Below, piece by piece: positions 19,435 to 31,674 of a stretch of 64,000 nucleotides of DNA. A program made the position numbers and the translations under genes. Source of the DNA: Crocinitomicaceae bacterium (lineage in GTDB: Bacteria; Bacteroidota; Bacteroidia; Flavobacteriales_D; Crocinitomicaceae); assembly GCA_024643555.1 (NCBI GenBank), contig JAHEMQ010000001.1, positions 39,383 through 103,382 on the forward strand. The letters run 5' to 3'. Numbering within the stretch: the first letter of the stretch is position 1; each line of letters opens with the position of its first letter. The notes under the pieces are model-generated. The model saw only the letters and a program-made list of their open reading frames with translations. It searched no databases and was not told the origin of the DNA.

Positions 19435-20817
19435 ATGAATAAAATTTCTTCATTCCTTATTGTACTTGGATTTTCGGTTCCGCATCTTGTTGCACAAGCC
19501 ATTCCAGGAACCTTAAATTGGTATAACGGCGAAGGCCAAGGTATGTATACGGATCAAGCCTACAAAATGCTGAAAAAGAAGAAGTCTTCAACTGTTGTGG
19601 TGGCAGTCATTGATTCAGGTGTGGACATAGAGCACGAAGATTTGCAAGGAAAAATCTGGGTGAACACAAAGGAAATTCCGGGGAACAAAATCGATGATGA
19701 TAAAAATGGCTATGTAGATGATGTGCATGGTTGGAATTTTCTAGGAAATGCCAATGGCGAAAATCAAGAAAATGCGCGCTTGGAGAAAACACGTATTTAT
19801 TTTCAGTTAAAAGATAAATATGATGGCGTGGATCCTCAAACCTTAATGGATGCAGAAGAATTTTACTTGTTTCAAGAGGTGAAATCAGCTGTTGAAGGAG
19901 AATTAGAGAATTTGGACCAATACAAAGAAGCACTAGCAAATGGACAATTTGATGCGGAAACAAAAAAATACATCGAGGATCAGTTGAATTACAACTTGAA
20001 TATTTACTACGATGACCGTAGTTTAATTGGAGATAATCCAGATGATTTTACCGATACTCATTATGGAAATGGAGATGTGGAAGGCCCAGACGCTTTGCAT
20101 GGAACACACGTTTCAGGAATTATTGCAGCGATTCGCGGCAATGGTAAAGGAGGAGATGGTGTGGCGGAAAATGTCAAAATCATGTCGATTCGTACCGTAC
20201 CAAATGGAGATGAGCGTGACAAAGATGTTGCGTTAGCCATTCGTTATGCGGTGGACAATGGTGCACAAGTCATCAACATGTCCTTCGGAAAAGATTACTC
20301 AACACATCCATATGATGTCTATCAAGCGATGTTGTACGCTGATACAAACGGAGTATTAATGGTTCATGCAGCAGGAAACGATGCGAAAGATGTCGATGTG
20401 GAACCAAATTTCCCAACTTCACACTTTAATTTCCAAGAAGAACCTTTTACTCATTTATTGACGATTGGTGCTTCAACAAGAATGACAGGAGAAGCAATGG
20501 TTGCTGAATTTTCAAATTTCGGAGCGGAAACAGTGGATGTATTTGCGCCTGGTTTAGAAATTTACAATACGGTTCCGCAAAGTGCATATATGAACCTTCA
20601 AGGAACATCTATGGCTGCTCCAATGGTTACTGGAGCTGCAGCATTTTTGAAATCCTATTATCCAAACTTAAGTATGTGGACGATCAAAAACATATTACTC
20701 GAATCAGCTACTGTTTACACAGACTTCGGATTTCCTTCAAAATCAGTAACTGGAGGAATTGTCAATTTGAAAAATGCGGTTAAAATGTGTGAGAAAGCAG
20801 CCAAACAAAATCCATAA
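19435..20817 (+). CDS. S8 family serine peptidase (subtilisin-like), secreted, copy 1
   Basis: Catalytic triad regions VVAVIDSGVDIEH (D), HGTHVSGIIAA (H), GTSMAAPMVTGAA (S). Start refined to ATG 19435; a TAAATTTG box at 19415-19422 overlaps the TTG start of the computed ORF. Confidence 0.93.
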   Translation: MNKISSFLIVLGFSVPHLVAQAIPGTLNWYNGEGQGMYTDQAYKMLKKKKSSTVVVAVIDSGVDIEHEDLQGKIWVNTKEIPGNKIDDDKNGYVDDVHGWNFLGNANGENQENARLEKTRIYFQLKDKYDGVDPQTLMDAEEFYLFQEVKSAVEGELENLDQYKEALANGQFDAETKKYIEDQLNYNLNIYYDDRSLIGDNPDDFTDTHYGNGDVEGPDALHGTHVSGIIAAIRGNGKGGDGVAENVKIMSIRTVPNGDERDKDVALAIRYAVDNGAQVINMSFGKDYSTHPYDVYQAMLYADTNGVLMVHAAGNDAKDVDVEPNFPTSHFNFQEEPFTHLLTIGASTRMTGEAMVAEFSNFGAETVDVFAPGLEIYNTVPQSAYMNLQGTSMAAPMVTGAAAFLKSYYPNLSMWTIKNILLESATVYTDFGFPSKSVTGGIVNLKNAVKMCEKAAKQNP

Positions 20818-20818
20818 A

Positions 20819-21280
20819 ATGATTCGGTTTTTAGCAATTTGCTTTCTGTTTTCAACAAGTACTGTATTTTCTCAATCTAGCAAGGATCTAATTGAATTGA
20901 ATCAATTGATAGATTCTTGGCATACTTCAGCTGCGAAAGCAGATTTCAAACACTATTTTAAGGCAACAACAGAGGATTTTGTTTTCTTGGGAACAGCGCC
21001 AGGTGAACGTTGGAATAGAACGGAATTTCAAGCGTTCTGTAAACCCTATTTTGATAAAGGTAAAGCGTGGGACTTTCAACCAAGTGAACGTCATTGGCAG
21101 TTTGCTGCCAATGGGAAAGTAGCTTACTTTGATGAAAATCTTGCCACCTGGATGGAGTCCTGTCGTGGAAGCGGCATATGTGTTCGAGTGAAGGGTGAAT
21201 GGAAAATTTCTTATTACAATTTGACAGTCCTCATCGAAAATGAAAAAATCAAAGAATTCATTAAGCTACGCAAAGAATAA
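20819..21280 (+). CDS. Nuclear transport factor 2 / SnoaL-like secreted protein
   Basis: Signal peptide MIRFLAICFLFSTSTVFS; LIDSWHTSAAKADFKHYFKATTEDFVFLGTAPGERWNRTEFQAF, NTF2-like. Confidence 0.8.
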   Translation: MIRFLAICFLFSTSTVFSQSSKDLIELNQLIDSWHTSAAKADFKHYFKATTEDFVFLGTAPGERWNRTEFQAFCKPYFDKGKAWDFQPSERHWQFAANGKVAYFDENLATWMESCRGSGICVRVKGEWKISYYNLTVLIENEKIKEFIKLRKE

Positions 21281-22149
21281 TGTTCGTTTCTGAAAACACG
21301 CTCAGTGCAAGCAAAAAGTACTTTTTCGATCGCCTAGAAGCCATATTTTCGCCAAGTGAATTGAAGTCCATGTGGACCCAAATAATTTGCAAGCGAATGA
21401 AATGGACGCCCACTGAACTTTTGTTGAAACAACAGGAGCGTTTATCGGAATCAGATTTATTGTTCGTTCGAAGTTTTGTCAAAGGTTTACTTCAACAAGT
21501 ACCTTTTCAATATTTATTGGGTGAAACAAGTTTTTTTGGTTTGACGATTTCATGTGATTCTCGTGCCTTGATTCCACGGCCAGAGACGGAAGAGCTCGTC
21601 GATTGGGTGCGTGCTTCGGTGAAAAACCCGAAAGTCATTCTTGATCTTTGTACAGGAAGCGGTTGTATCGCATTGGCTTTGAAATCCATTTTTCCAACGA
21701 CGCAAGTTTCGGCAATCGATTTATCCAAAGACGCCTTGGATTTAGCGCAAGAAAACGCGAAAAAATTAGCGCTCTCCATTCAGTTCTATCAGAAAGATGT
21801 ACTGAAATGGGATGTCGATTTCGCTCACGAATTTCCAGAGCTAGACGTGATCGTTTCAAATCCGCCCTACATTCCAAATCATGAAAAAGTGACCATGTCC
21901 GCACATGTTTTGGAACACGAACCGGCGATGGCTTTATTCGTTGAGGATGCTGATCCTATTTTGTTTTACAAGAAAATCTTGGATTTCGCGGAGCTGCACT
22001 TGAAGTCAGGTGGATTATTGTTCTTCGAATTACATGAATCCTTCGGACAACAGGTCAAATTCTATGCGGAATCAAAATCCTTCAAAGAAATTGAAATTCG
22101 CGATGATTTACAAGGCAAAGCACGTATGATGAAAGCGCAAAAAGCGTAA
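21280..22149 (+). CDS. prmC: Peptide chain release factor N(5)-glutamine methyltransferase
   Basis: LIPRPETEELVDW, ILDLCTGSGCIALALK, VSNPPYIP: PrmC/HemK motifs. Confidence 0.95.
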   Translation: MFVSENTLSASKKYFFDRLEAIFSPSELKSMWTQIICKRMKWTPTELLLKQQERLSESDLLFVRSFVKGLLQQVPFQYLLGETSFFGLTISCDSRALIPRPETEELVDWVRASVKNPKVILDLCTGSGCIALALKSIFPTTQVSAIDLSKDALDLAQENAKKLALSIQFYQKDVLKWDVDFAHEFPELDVIVSNPPYIPNHEKVTMSAHVLEHEPAMALFVEDADPILFYKKILDFAELHLKSGGLLFFELHESFGQQVKFYAESKSFKEIEIRDDLQGKARMMKAQKA

Positions 22150-24165
<2,016 letters not shown>

Positions 24166-24636
24166 GTGAGCGCAAAGAATATTTGGGAATCGGCAAAATC
24201 CTTACTCGTTGCTTTTAATTATGAAAGCGAAGAGCAGTTGAAGGATTTCAGGAAATCGTTGGACAGTATGCTCAATGCAAGCAATGTGGATCGATTAATT
24301 ATTATCGTGAATGTACCAAAGGATGTAGATAAAAACCTACTTCCGCCGCATTTTTTGATATACTACAATTCACCTCTTGATTTTAATTTTTGGAACAAAT
24401 TGAAGGATGTTCAATTAGAATCTGAATTGCAACGAGCATATGATTTAATGATCTGGTTTGGGCATACGGATGCGAAAATATTTCCCTACGTTCAAGAAAC
24501 ACCGGTCCAACGTAAAATTATTGTGAACGAAACTGATCCTAACTTTGATTTGCAGTTAAATGCAGGTTCTGAAGTTCCTTCTGAAATGCTCCATTTTGTC
24601 ATTGATACACTTAAAAAAATTTCCACAAATGAATAA
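24166..24636 (+). CDS. Conserved hypothetical protein (DUF6913-like)
   Basis: GTG start abutting the ligA stop; 156 aa; same-strand gene between ligA and dapA. Confidence 0.7.
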   Translation: MSAKNIWESAKSLLVAFNYESEEQLKDFRKSLDSMLNASNVDRLIIIVNVPKDVDKNLLPPHFLIYYNSPLDFNFWNKLKDVQLESELQRAYDLMIWFGHTDAKIFPYVQETPVQRKIIVNETDPNFDLQLNAGSEVPSEMLHFVIDTLKKISTNE

Positions 24637-25507
24637 TCCATTTACAGGTGCCGGTGTCGCATTAGTAACCCCCTTTTTAGATAACGAACAAATTGATTTT
24701 GATGCGTTGCGTCGATTAGTGCGCTTGCAAATAGAAGGCGGTACCGATTTCCTTGTTGTTCAAGGCACAACGGGTGAATCTCCCGTTTTAACACAGGAAG
24801 AGAAAATGGAGGTCCTACAAACCGTGATCGATGAAAATCAAGGGAAAGTTCCCATCGTGTATGGTGTTGGTGGGAACAACACACGTGCGTTAGAAGCTAT
24901 TTTTTCAAAGCTACCGACTGGAGTGGACGGAATTCTATCTGTTTCACCATATTACAATAAACCCATTCAAAAAGGAATTGTTGAACATTTTAAAATGGTT
25001 GCTTCGTATACACAATTACCGATCATTTTATACAACGTTCCGGGAAGAACGGGTTCGAATATGTCTCCGGAAACAACCTTGGCGTTGAGCGAGATTCCAA
25101 ATGTAGTTGCAGTGAAAGAGGCTTCTGGAAATATGGAGCAAATCATGGACATCATTCGTCAGCGCCGACCTGACTTTGGGGTGCTATCCGGAGATGATAA
25201 TTTGACGATGCCTTTAATTGCTGCTGGAGCAGACGGTGTGATTTCTGTCGTCGCAAACGCCTTTCCTGAAAAATTCGCTTCCATGGTGCACGCTTCGATG
25301 TCAGGTGACTTAGATACTGCTCGAAAAGAACATTACGATTTGTTCAATATCACTAAAATGTTCTTTGAAGAAGGTAATCCAGGCGGAGTGAAAGTCGCCT
25401 TGAATGTTCGCGGATTAATGTCGGAGAAAATGCGTTTGCCTTTACATCCTGTGTCGGATGGATTGCGTGAGCGTATCACGAAAGAAACACACATGCTATT
25501 GGCATGA
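24629..25507 (+). CDS. dapA: 4-hydroxy-tetrahydrodipicolinate synthase
   Basis: GAGVALVTPF, VVQGTTGESPVLTQEEK, SVSPYYNKPIQKGIVEHF, PIILYNVPGRTG, VAVKEASGN. Start refined to ATG 24629 (8-nt overlap with preceding gene). Confidence 0.97.
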   Translation: MNNPFTGAGVALVTPFLDNEQIDFDALRRLVRLQIEGGTDFLVVQGTTGESPVLTQEEKMEVLQTVIDENQGKVPIVYGVGGNNTRALEAIFSKLPTGVDGILSVSPYYNKPIQKGIVEHFKMVASYTQLPIILYNVPGRTGSNMSPETTLALSEIPNVVAVKEASGNMEQIMDIIRQRRPDFGVLSGDDNLTMPLIAAGADGVISVVANAFPEKFASMVHASMSGDLDTARKEHYDLFNITKMFFEEGNPGGVKVALNVRGLMSEKMRLPLHPVSDGLRERITKETHMLLA

Positions 25508-26250
25508 AATCGATCTGTTTCGGACTTTCATTAGTCGTTTTTCTTTACTCATGCACGGAAAAATCTAATCAAGAAAAGCAGGAGGCATTTGTTCATTCAG
25601 AACAAAAAGTCAAGCAAACTGCAGAGTTTCTGAAAGACACTGTGACTGTCACACGTTTTAACTTGGTAGATGTGCAATCCATCAACTCGTCCATTTTAGT
25701 CGAATTAAAGTATGCTACTAGCGATAATTTCATGGGTATCAAATTGTACGATCGATTGAAAAAAGCTTATTTGCAAAAAGATGTGGCCGAACGATTGGCC
25801 AAAGTCCAAGATCTTTTAACGCAACTAAAACCAGGATTTCAGTTGTTGATTTACGATGCACTTCGTCCCGTCAGTGTGCAACAAAAAATGTGGGATGCGC
25901 TGGATTCGTTGCCACCTGTGGAACGAGGCAAGTTTGTATCCAATCCGAAAAACCGCAGTTTACACAACATGGGGGCAGCGGTGGATCTTACAATTGTAGA
26001 TGATCAACATATTCCGCTGGACATGGGAGCTAATTACGATGACATTCGTCAAATCGCTTATCCATCCATGGAACAACGTTTTTTTGAAGAAGGAAAATTG
26101 TCCACGACTCAATTGGAAAATAGAGCATTGTTAAGAAAGGTGATGAAGTCTCAAGGGTTTCGTCAACTCCCAACGGAATGGTGGCATTTTAATGCCTGTT
26201 CTCGTGCTGAAGGACTTCTAAAATACAAAGTCTTGATGGAGGAGCCTTAA
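25504..26250 (+). CDS. D-alanyl-D-alanine dipeptidase, M15 family (VanX/DdpX-like), lipoprotein
   Basis: Lipobox VFLYSCTEK; LLIYDALRPVSVQQKMWD, SLHNMGAAVDLTIVD, QLPTEWWHFN; ATGA overlap with dapA. Confidence 0.92.
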   Translation: MKSICFGLSLVVFLYSCTEKSNQEKQEAFVHSEQKVKQTAEFLKDTVTVTRFNLVDVQSINSSILVELKYATSDNFMGIKLYDRLKKAYLQKDVAERLAKVQDLLTQLKPGFQLLIYDALRPVSVQQKMWDALDSLPPVERGKFVSNPKNRSLHNMGAAVDLTIVDDQHIPLDMGANYDDIRQIAYPSMEQRFFEEGKLSTTQLENRALLRKVMKSQGFRQLPTEWWHFNACSRAEGLLKYKVLMEEP

Positions 26251-26876
26251 TAACTCAGGTAAATTTGGGTAGTGTCGAAGGCCGTTGTGTTCGCTTCCAA
26301 ATATCCTTGATTATTGCTATTTAAGACCCAATATAAAAGCGAATAAATCGTGTTTCCTTTGTTTACGCAAAATATGGAGGTATCCACAGCGCCAAACAAA
26401 TGTTGTTCCGTAATGGGACAACATTCCGCACATGAACCATAGCCATCTTGTTTGATGTATTGAAAATCGTCTTGAGGGAGTGGATTGTTATTGATGAATT
26501 TCAATTCTACCCATGATTTTGCCCAAGTTGACAAAGGAAAACTATTTTCCGTTTTAATTTTCAATTCGGAGAAATAAATCGTTTTTTCAATTGGAAAATA
26601 CAAGTTTTTGGTCACCCGTATGATGTATTTTTCCATGCGTTCTCTTGGTACTGTAAAATGGTATTTCCCATCTGAGCCAATGGTTTGTGTGGCAACAAGT
26701 AACTCTGTATTTGATGCGACTGGAACCTTATAGATTTTAACGATGGCTTGTTCTAGGTACGTTCCAAAGGTGGCATCTGAAATGGTTCCGGAAATAGAAA
26801 ATTCACCCGCTCCTTTGTTGCATCCAGAAAGGAAAAGAGTGACGATAAATAATCCTACAAAGCTGAAGCGTTCCAT
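26247..26876 (-). CDS. Hypothetical lipoprotein with carboxypeptidase-regulatory-like (transthyretin-like) domain
   Basis: Lipobox LFLSGCNKG; ISGTISDATFGTYLEQAIVKIYK. Confidence 0.65.
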   Translation of the reverse strand: MERFSFVGLFIVTLFLSGCNKGAGEFSISGTISDATFGTYLEQAIVKIYKVPVASNTELLVATQTIGSDGKYHFTVPRERMEKYIIRVTKNLYFPIEKTIYFSELKIKTENSFPLSTWAKSWVELKFINNNPLPQDDFQYIKQDGYGSCAECCPITEQHLFGAVDTSIFCVNKGNTIYSLLYWVLNSNNQGYLEANTTAFDTTQIYLSY

Positions 26877-27616
26877 GTTGCTACAAGATTCGTTTTTTCG
26901 GTTGGAATAAATAGAAAATCTCCTTGTTCAGCTTGCGTTCCATTTTCTGCCACACATTTGCCTTGAACAAGACCATGTTGCACATAACCACATTCTGCGA
27001 AAAAAGGCAACATATTGGAAATGTTTTTCGGATCGATTTCTATTTGAACAATGGGACGTTTGGATTTTAATATATCTGCTAAATGACTAAAAACCTCCCA
27101 TTCGTGCCCTTCAATATCACATTTGATGTAATCAATGCGTTCAAAAGTGCTGAAGAAGGCGGACGTATTTACCATTTGAACTTCCTGAGTGGTGTGCTCA
27201 CGGTTCTCCACTTCTGTACGCATGACATGTGGCAATCCCGTACGCATCATACCATTCGTTTTTGGTAAAACCATCGTGATGCTTCCGGAAGTTTTTCCCA
27301 AAGCAACATTGTGTAACTCAACATTTTCTTTGTTCCCAATGAAATAATTCAGAATGGAATGAAATTGAGGTAAGGGTTCAATGGCAATTAGTTTTCCATT
27401 TGGAACCAATCGAGAGAATGTTTTGGAAAAATAACCGAGATTTGCGCCAATATCAATCACCACATAATCATCTTTGATCATTTTTTGAATGAAGTAGTGG
27501 TATTTAAAATCAGGTTTATTTTTTAGTAAGCCCAAACGGTACATGAAGTAAAAGCTCCGATGTAAGGTCATTAAATATTGACGTTCACTTAATAAAAAAT
27601 AGAGTAGTCTTTTCAA
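26855..27616 (-). CDS. FkbM family methyltransferase
   Basis: YVVIDIGANLGYFSKTFSRLVPNGKLIAIEPLPQ and IDYIKCDIEGHEWEVF motifs. Confidence 0.92.
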   Translation of the reverse strand: MKRLLYFLLSERQYLMTLHRSFYFMYRLGLLKNKPDFKYHYFIQKMIKDDYVVIDIGANLGYFSKTFSRLVPNGKLIAIEPLPQFHSILNYFIGNKENVELHNVALGKTSGSITMVLPKTNGMMRTGLPHVMRTEVENREHTTQEVQMVNTSAFFSTFERIDYIKCDIEGHEWEVFSHLADILKSKRPIVQIEIDPKNISNMLPFFAECGYVQHGLVQGKCVAENGTQAEQGDFLFIPTEKTNLVATWNASAL

Positions 27617-27717
27617 GCGCTTCTAGTTTGAATAACGAAGTTACATTTTTCAAGTTGTACTTCCTTGTTTTTCGTTGAAAAATACACTCTTTGGAAAGAG
27701 AATTGTAATTTTATCAC

Positions 27718-30069
27718 ATGAAAAAAATCGCTTGCACTATCCTCTCATTGATGTTTTTTGTACAAATGGTCCAAGGACAATTAGATTTGAAGCAAATCAT
27801 GAGCGGAACAGATTTCGTTGGTAATTCTCCGGAATCATTTCATTGGTCTTTGGATGGACAATCCATTTACTTTTATTGGAATCCTGAAAATCAGTTGGGT
27901 TCAAGTTTGTATCAGTTTGATTTGAAAAACCAACGATACTATAAATTGTCCGATTCGATGGCTGTCAACGTCGTGTTTTACGATCAAAGTCAAGCCGCGT
28001 TTCCACAACAAGTCATGAGCGATGAAGGCGTACTTTGGAGCATCGATAAAAAATTGGGAAGCCGAAAAATACATGTTCAAACAACAAATGGAATTTTCAA
28101 TGTGCAACGGACTTCCAATCCAGATGTCGTGGTTTTTCAACAAGGAAACCAAGTTTTTTCATGCGAATTGAAAACGGGAAGTGTACATCAGCTAACGAAT
28201 TTCTCTGCAACATCTTCTGAAAAAACAAAAAAGGATAGCACCTTTTTAGAGCAACAGCAAGCAGAACTGTTTGAATATGTTCGAACGAAAAATACGCGTA
28301 ACGCCAACATGGAAAAGCAAGCGAAAAATGTTCGTTTTCCCTTTCCGAAGGAACAGGTTATTGGAACAGCAAATTGGGGAGAAATTCAAGTGGATCCAGC
28401 CCTAAATTATGCGCTATTTCGTATTTCGGAAGGAGTAGAAGGAAAGGCGACCAGTGTGGAGCAGTTTATCACCTACGATGGTTATACAAAACATCAAATG
28501 GCTCGTGAAAAAGTGAGTGCGGAGGAACCCAATCAAAAAATGGCCTTGTATGCCTTGCAAAAAGACACGTTGATATGGCTCGACTTTTCAAAATTGTCTG
28601 ATATTCGTTTGAAACCAGCCTATTTAAGAGAAAGGGATACCAGTAAATTTTATTCGAAAGATCGTTCTGTTTTTTTACATGCTGTAAAATTTTCGAATAC
28701 AAGTGCGCTTGCCTTGTGCGATGTACGAAGTTCGGATAATAAAGACCGATGGATCGTTTGCATTGATTTAGCGAAGGCAACCGTAAAAGAATTAGAGCAC
28801 CAGCGCGATCAAGCATGGATTGGTGGCCCGGGGATTTCTTCTTGGAATGAAGCAGATGCGAACATGGATTGGATTGTAGATGGACAATCTTTTTATTTTC
28901 AATCAGAAGAAACGGGCTATTCGAAATTGTACGCATATCATTTGTCGACCAATAAAAAGTCCTGTCTTATGCCCATGGACAAGATCGAAGTGTATCAAGC
29001 TCAATTGTCCAAAGATCATAAAAGTTTTTACATTGAATACAACATGTGTGAAACGGGATTAACTGGAAATCACTCCTTTGGTAGGTTAGACATTCAAGCG
29101 ATGAATCTTGTGCCTTATGCATCATTGGTACAAGGATTTAATGAGGTGTTGATATCACCCACAGAAACGCATTTGGCGATACGACAATCCTTTGGGAATA
29201 AACCATGGGAATTGTATGTAAAGGAAAATAATCCAACGAAGCAAGATTTGAGACAAATTACACATTCTACCTCGGATGCGTTTGAATCATATCGTTGGAT
29301 CGATCCGAAAGTAATTTCGTTTAAGGCTTCTGATGGAATCGATGTTTTTGCTCGCATTTATGAACCAGATGCTAAAACGAAAAATGGAGCTGCAGTTTTG
29401 TTTGTTCATGGTGCGGGTTACCTTCAAAATGCACATCATTATTGGAGCAATTATTACCGTGAATACATGTTTCATCATTTGCTTTGCGAACAAGGATATA
29501 CCGTTTTGGATGTGGATTACCGTGCTAGTGAAGGATATGGACGTGATTATCGAACGGCGATTTATCGTCACATGGGCGGACGAGATTTATCGGATTTCAT
29601 TGATGCAAAAGAATTCCTTGTGAAAAATTATGGAATTGATGGTAAGCGAGTTGGGATATATGGTGGTTCTTATGGTGGATTCATTACCTTGATGGCCTTG
29701 CTTACAAAGCCCAATGAATTCGCTTGCGGCGCTGCCTTGCGTTCAGTGACGGATTGGGCACATTACAACCATGAGTATACGAGTAACATTTTGAATTATC
29801 CCGAAACAGATCCGGAAGCTTACCGTAAAAGTTCGCCGATTTATTTTGCAAATAACCTACAAGATCCTTTACTGATGTTGCACGGCATGGTGGATGATAA
29901 CGTACAATTTCAGGACGTTGTTCGTTTGAGTCAGCGTTTCATTGAGTTGGGCAAAAAAGATTGGGACTTAGCCGTATTTCCCGTAGAATCACATGGATTT
30001 AAAGAAGCGTATTCGTGGTATGATGAGTACCGTCGAATCTTTGAATTATTCGAGAAACAGTTAAAATAA
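27718..30069 (+). CDS. S9 family peptidase (dipeptidyl peptidase IV / prolyl oligopeptidase type)
   Basis: Beta-propeller N-terminus; DVDYRASEGYGRDYRTAIYRHMGG, GIYGGSYGGFITLMAL (Ser), LLMLHGMVDDNVQFQD (Asp), ESHGF (His). Confidence 0.95.
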   Translation: MKKIACTILSLMFFVQMVQGQLDLKQIMSGTDFVGNSPESFHWSLDGQSIYFYWNPENQLGSSLYQFDLKNQRYYKLSDSMAVNVVFYDQSQAAFPQQVMSDEGVLWSIDKKLGSRKIHVQTTNGIFNVQRTSNPDVVVFQQGNQVFSCELKTGSVHQLTNFSATSSEKTKKDSTFLEQQQAELFEYVRTKNTRNANMEKQAKNVRFPFPKEQVIGTANWGEIQVDPALNYALFRISEGVEGKATSVEQFITYDGYTKHQMAREKVSAEEPNQKMALYALQKDTLIWLDFSKLSDIRLKPAYLRERDTSKFYSKDRSVFLHAVKFSNTSALALCDVRSSDNKDRWIVCIDLAKATVKELEHQRDQAWIGGPGISSWNEADANMDWIVDGQSFYFQSEETGYSKLYAYHLSTNKKSCLMPMDKIEVYQAQLSKDHKSFYIEYNMCETGLTGNHSFGRLDIQAMNLVPYASLVQGFNEVLISPTETHLAIRQSFGNKPWELYVKENNPTKQDLRQITHSTSDAFESYRWIDPKVISFKASDGIDVFARIYEPDAKTKNGAAVLFVHGAGYLQNAHHYWSNYYREYMFHHLLCEQGYTVLDVDYRASEGYGRDYRTAIYRHMGGRDLSDFIDAKEFLVKNYGIDGKRVGIYGGSYGGFITLMALLTKPNEFACGAALRSVTDWAHYNHEYTSNILNYPETDPEAYRKSSPIYFANNLQDPLLMLHGMVDDNVQFQDVVRLSQRFIELGKKDWDLAVFPVESHGFKEAYSWYDEYRRIFELFEKQLK

Positions 30070-30073
30070 AACG

Positions 30074-30511
30074 ATGTTAGTTAGAGAATTGGCAGATAAA
30101 TCGGAGATGTTGGATCAACTTTCCGTGTTGAATGAATTGTATCCAAGTTTAACATTGGAAGCGTATGCTCGCGAATTAGATGAGATGCTGCCACATCGTT
30201 ATGGACAAGTGGCGGTCTTCGAGGAGGACACCTGCATCGCCATTTGTGGTTTTTGGATTGGAAACAAACTTTGGGTTGGTAAATACCTTGAACTCGATAA
30301 CATTGTTGTCCGCGAAAAGTACCGAAGTCAAGGAGTAGGGAAGTTGATGTTTGATTTTCTTGAGAAAAAAGCGAAGGAACAGCAATGCAACATGTTATCC
30401 CTCGACTCTTACACGAATAATTTCAATGCGCACAAGTTTTTTTATAACGAAGGATATGCACCTCGTGGATTTCATTTCATCAAATTATTGAATAAGGATG
30501 CTGTTCGATGA
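30074..30511 (+). CDS. GNAT family N-acetyltransferase
   Basis: LDNIVVREKYRSQGVGKLMFDFLEKKAKEQ motif A. Confidence 0.92.
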   Translation: MLVRELADKSEMLDQLSVLNELYPSLTLEAYARELDEMLPHRYGQVAVFEEDTCIAICGFWIGNKLWVGKYLELDNIVVREKYRSQGVGKLMFDFLEKKAKEQQCNMLSLDSYTNNFNAHKFFYNEGYAPRGFHFIKLLNKDAVR

Positions 30512-30515
30512 GCAC

Positions 30516-30547
30516 AAAAAAACCGAGTGATTTCACTCGGTTTTTTT
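30516..30547. terminator. Bidirectional intrinsic terminator between GNAT gene and trxB
   Basis: AAAAAAACCGAGTGA-TT-TCACTCGGTTTTTTT. Confidence 0.92.
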
Positions 30548-30563
30548 ATGAATTATTCCATTA

Positions 30564-31514
30564 CTATGAATGTTTTGCTGCTAAGTATCTTTCTGCATCC
30601 AAAGCAGCCATACAGCCAGTTCCTGCAGCGGTAATCGCTTGACGGTAAGTTCGGTCAGCTGCATCACCAGCTACAAATACACCAGGGACATTCGTTTTTG
30701 AAGTTCCCGGTTGCGCATATTTAATATATCCCGTTTCATCAAGGTCGATGAAATCTTTGAAAATCTCAGTGTTCGGTTGGTGTCCGATGGCTACAAAGAA
30801 TCCAGTAGCAGGAATCGTGCGCTCTTCTTTTGTAACGATGTTTTGTACGCGTGCGCCTGTCACCAATTGTCCATCACCTAAAACTTCAATCGTTTCAGTG
30901 TTAAATAGAATTTCGATGTTCGGTGTTTTCATGACACGTTCAGCCATGATTTTAGATGCTCTAAATTCATCGCGACGAACCAACATCGTCACTTTCGTAC
31001 ACAATTTAGATAAGTAATGGGCTTCTTCACATGCGGAATCTCCTGCTCCCACGATAATCGTTTCTTGATTTCTGTAAAAGAATCCGTCACATACAGCACA
31101 TGCCGAAACACCTCCACCTAATTTTAAGTACTTTTGTTCGCTTTCCAAACCTAAGTATTTCGCAGATGCTCCAGTGGAAATAATCACGGTTTCGGCGTGA
31201 ATTTCAGTTCCGTTTTCAGTCCAACATTTGTGAATCGAGCCACTAAAATCCACTTTCGTGATGAATCCTGAACGAATATCCGTGTTGAACCGTTTTGCTT
31301 GTTCTTCCAATTGCATCATCATTTCTGGACCAGTGATTCCTTGAGGATATCCCGGAAAGTTTTCTACTTCATTCGTTGTGGTTAATTGTCCACCCGGTTG
31401 CAATCCCTGATACATAACAGGCTTCATGTCAGCTCGTGCAGCGTAGATTGCTGCTGTATATCCTGCAGGACCAGATCCGATAATTAAACATTCAAGGTGT
31501 TCTATAGTACTCAT
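30564..31514 (-). CDS. trxB: Thioredoxin-disulfide reductase
   Basis: IIGSGPAGYTAAIYAARA, GGGVSACAVCDGFFYRNQ (CxxC), GVFVAGDAADRTYRQAITAAGTGCMAA. Confidence 0.97.
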   Translation of the reverse strand: MSTIEHLECLIIGSGPAGYTAAIYAARADMKPVMYQGLQPGGQLTTTNEVENFPGYPQGITGPEMMMQLEEQAKRFNTDIRSGFITKVDFSGSIHKCWTENGTEIHAETVIISTGASAKYLGLESEQKYLKLGGGVSACAVCDGFFYRNQETIIVGAGDSACEEAHYLSKLCTKVTMLVRRDEFRASKIMAERVMKTPNIEILFNTETIEVLGDGQLVTGARVQNIVTKEERTIPATGFFVAIGHQPNTEIFKDFIDLDETGYIKYAQPGTSKTNVPGVFVAGDAADRTYRQAITAAGTGCMAALDAERYLAAKHS

Positions 31515-31533
31515 ATCACTCGTTTTTGAGCAA

Positions 31534-31541
31534 CAAAATTA
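31534..31541 (-). promoter_or_regulatory. -7 box TAATTTTG upstream of trxB
   Basis: CAAAATTA on plus strand, 19 nt before the trxB ATG; no clear -33 element. Confidence 0.45.
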
Positions 31542-31674
31542 GTGCTTTGCTCTGAAATGGAACATTGCTTTTTGCTTGGATTCTGAACAACTTCTCAACA
31601 ATTCGGTAACATATCAACCATGCTTCCGTCACTGAAAATAATTCCTTATTTTCGTACACCTAAAAATAATAGAA

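Noticed and set aside
26155-26200. Palindrome GGCATTTTAATGCC near the M15 3' end as a terminator for the convergent lipoprotein gene
   Set aside because: Short 5-bp stem and no T-tract on either strand.
25504-26250. VanX-like dipeptidase as vancomycin resistance
   Set aside because: No vanH/vanA/vanRS partners; lipoprotein signal and coupling to dapA suggest cell-wall metabolism.
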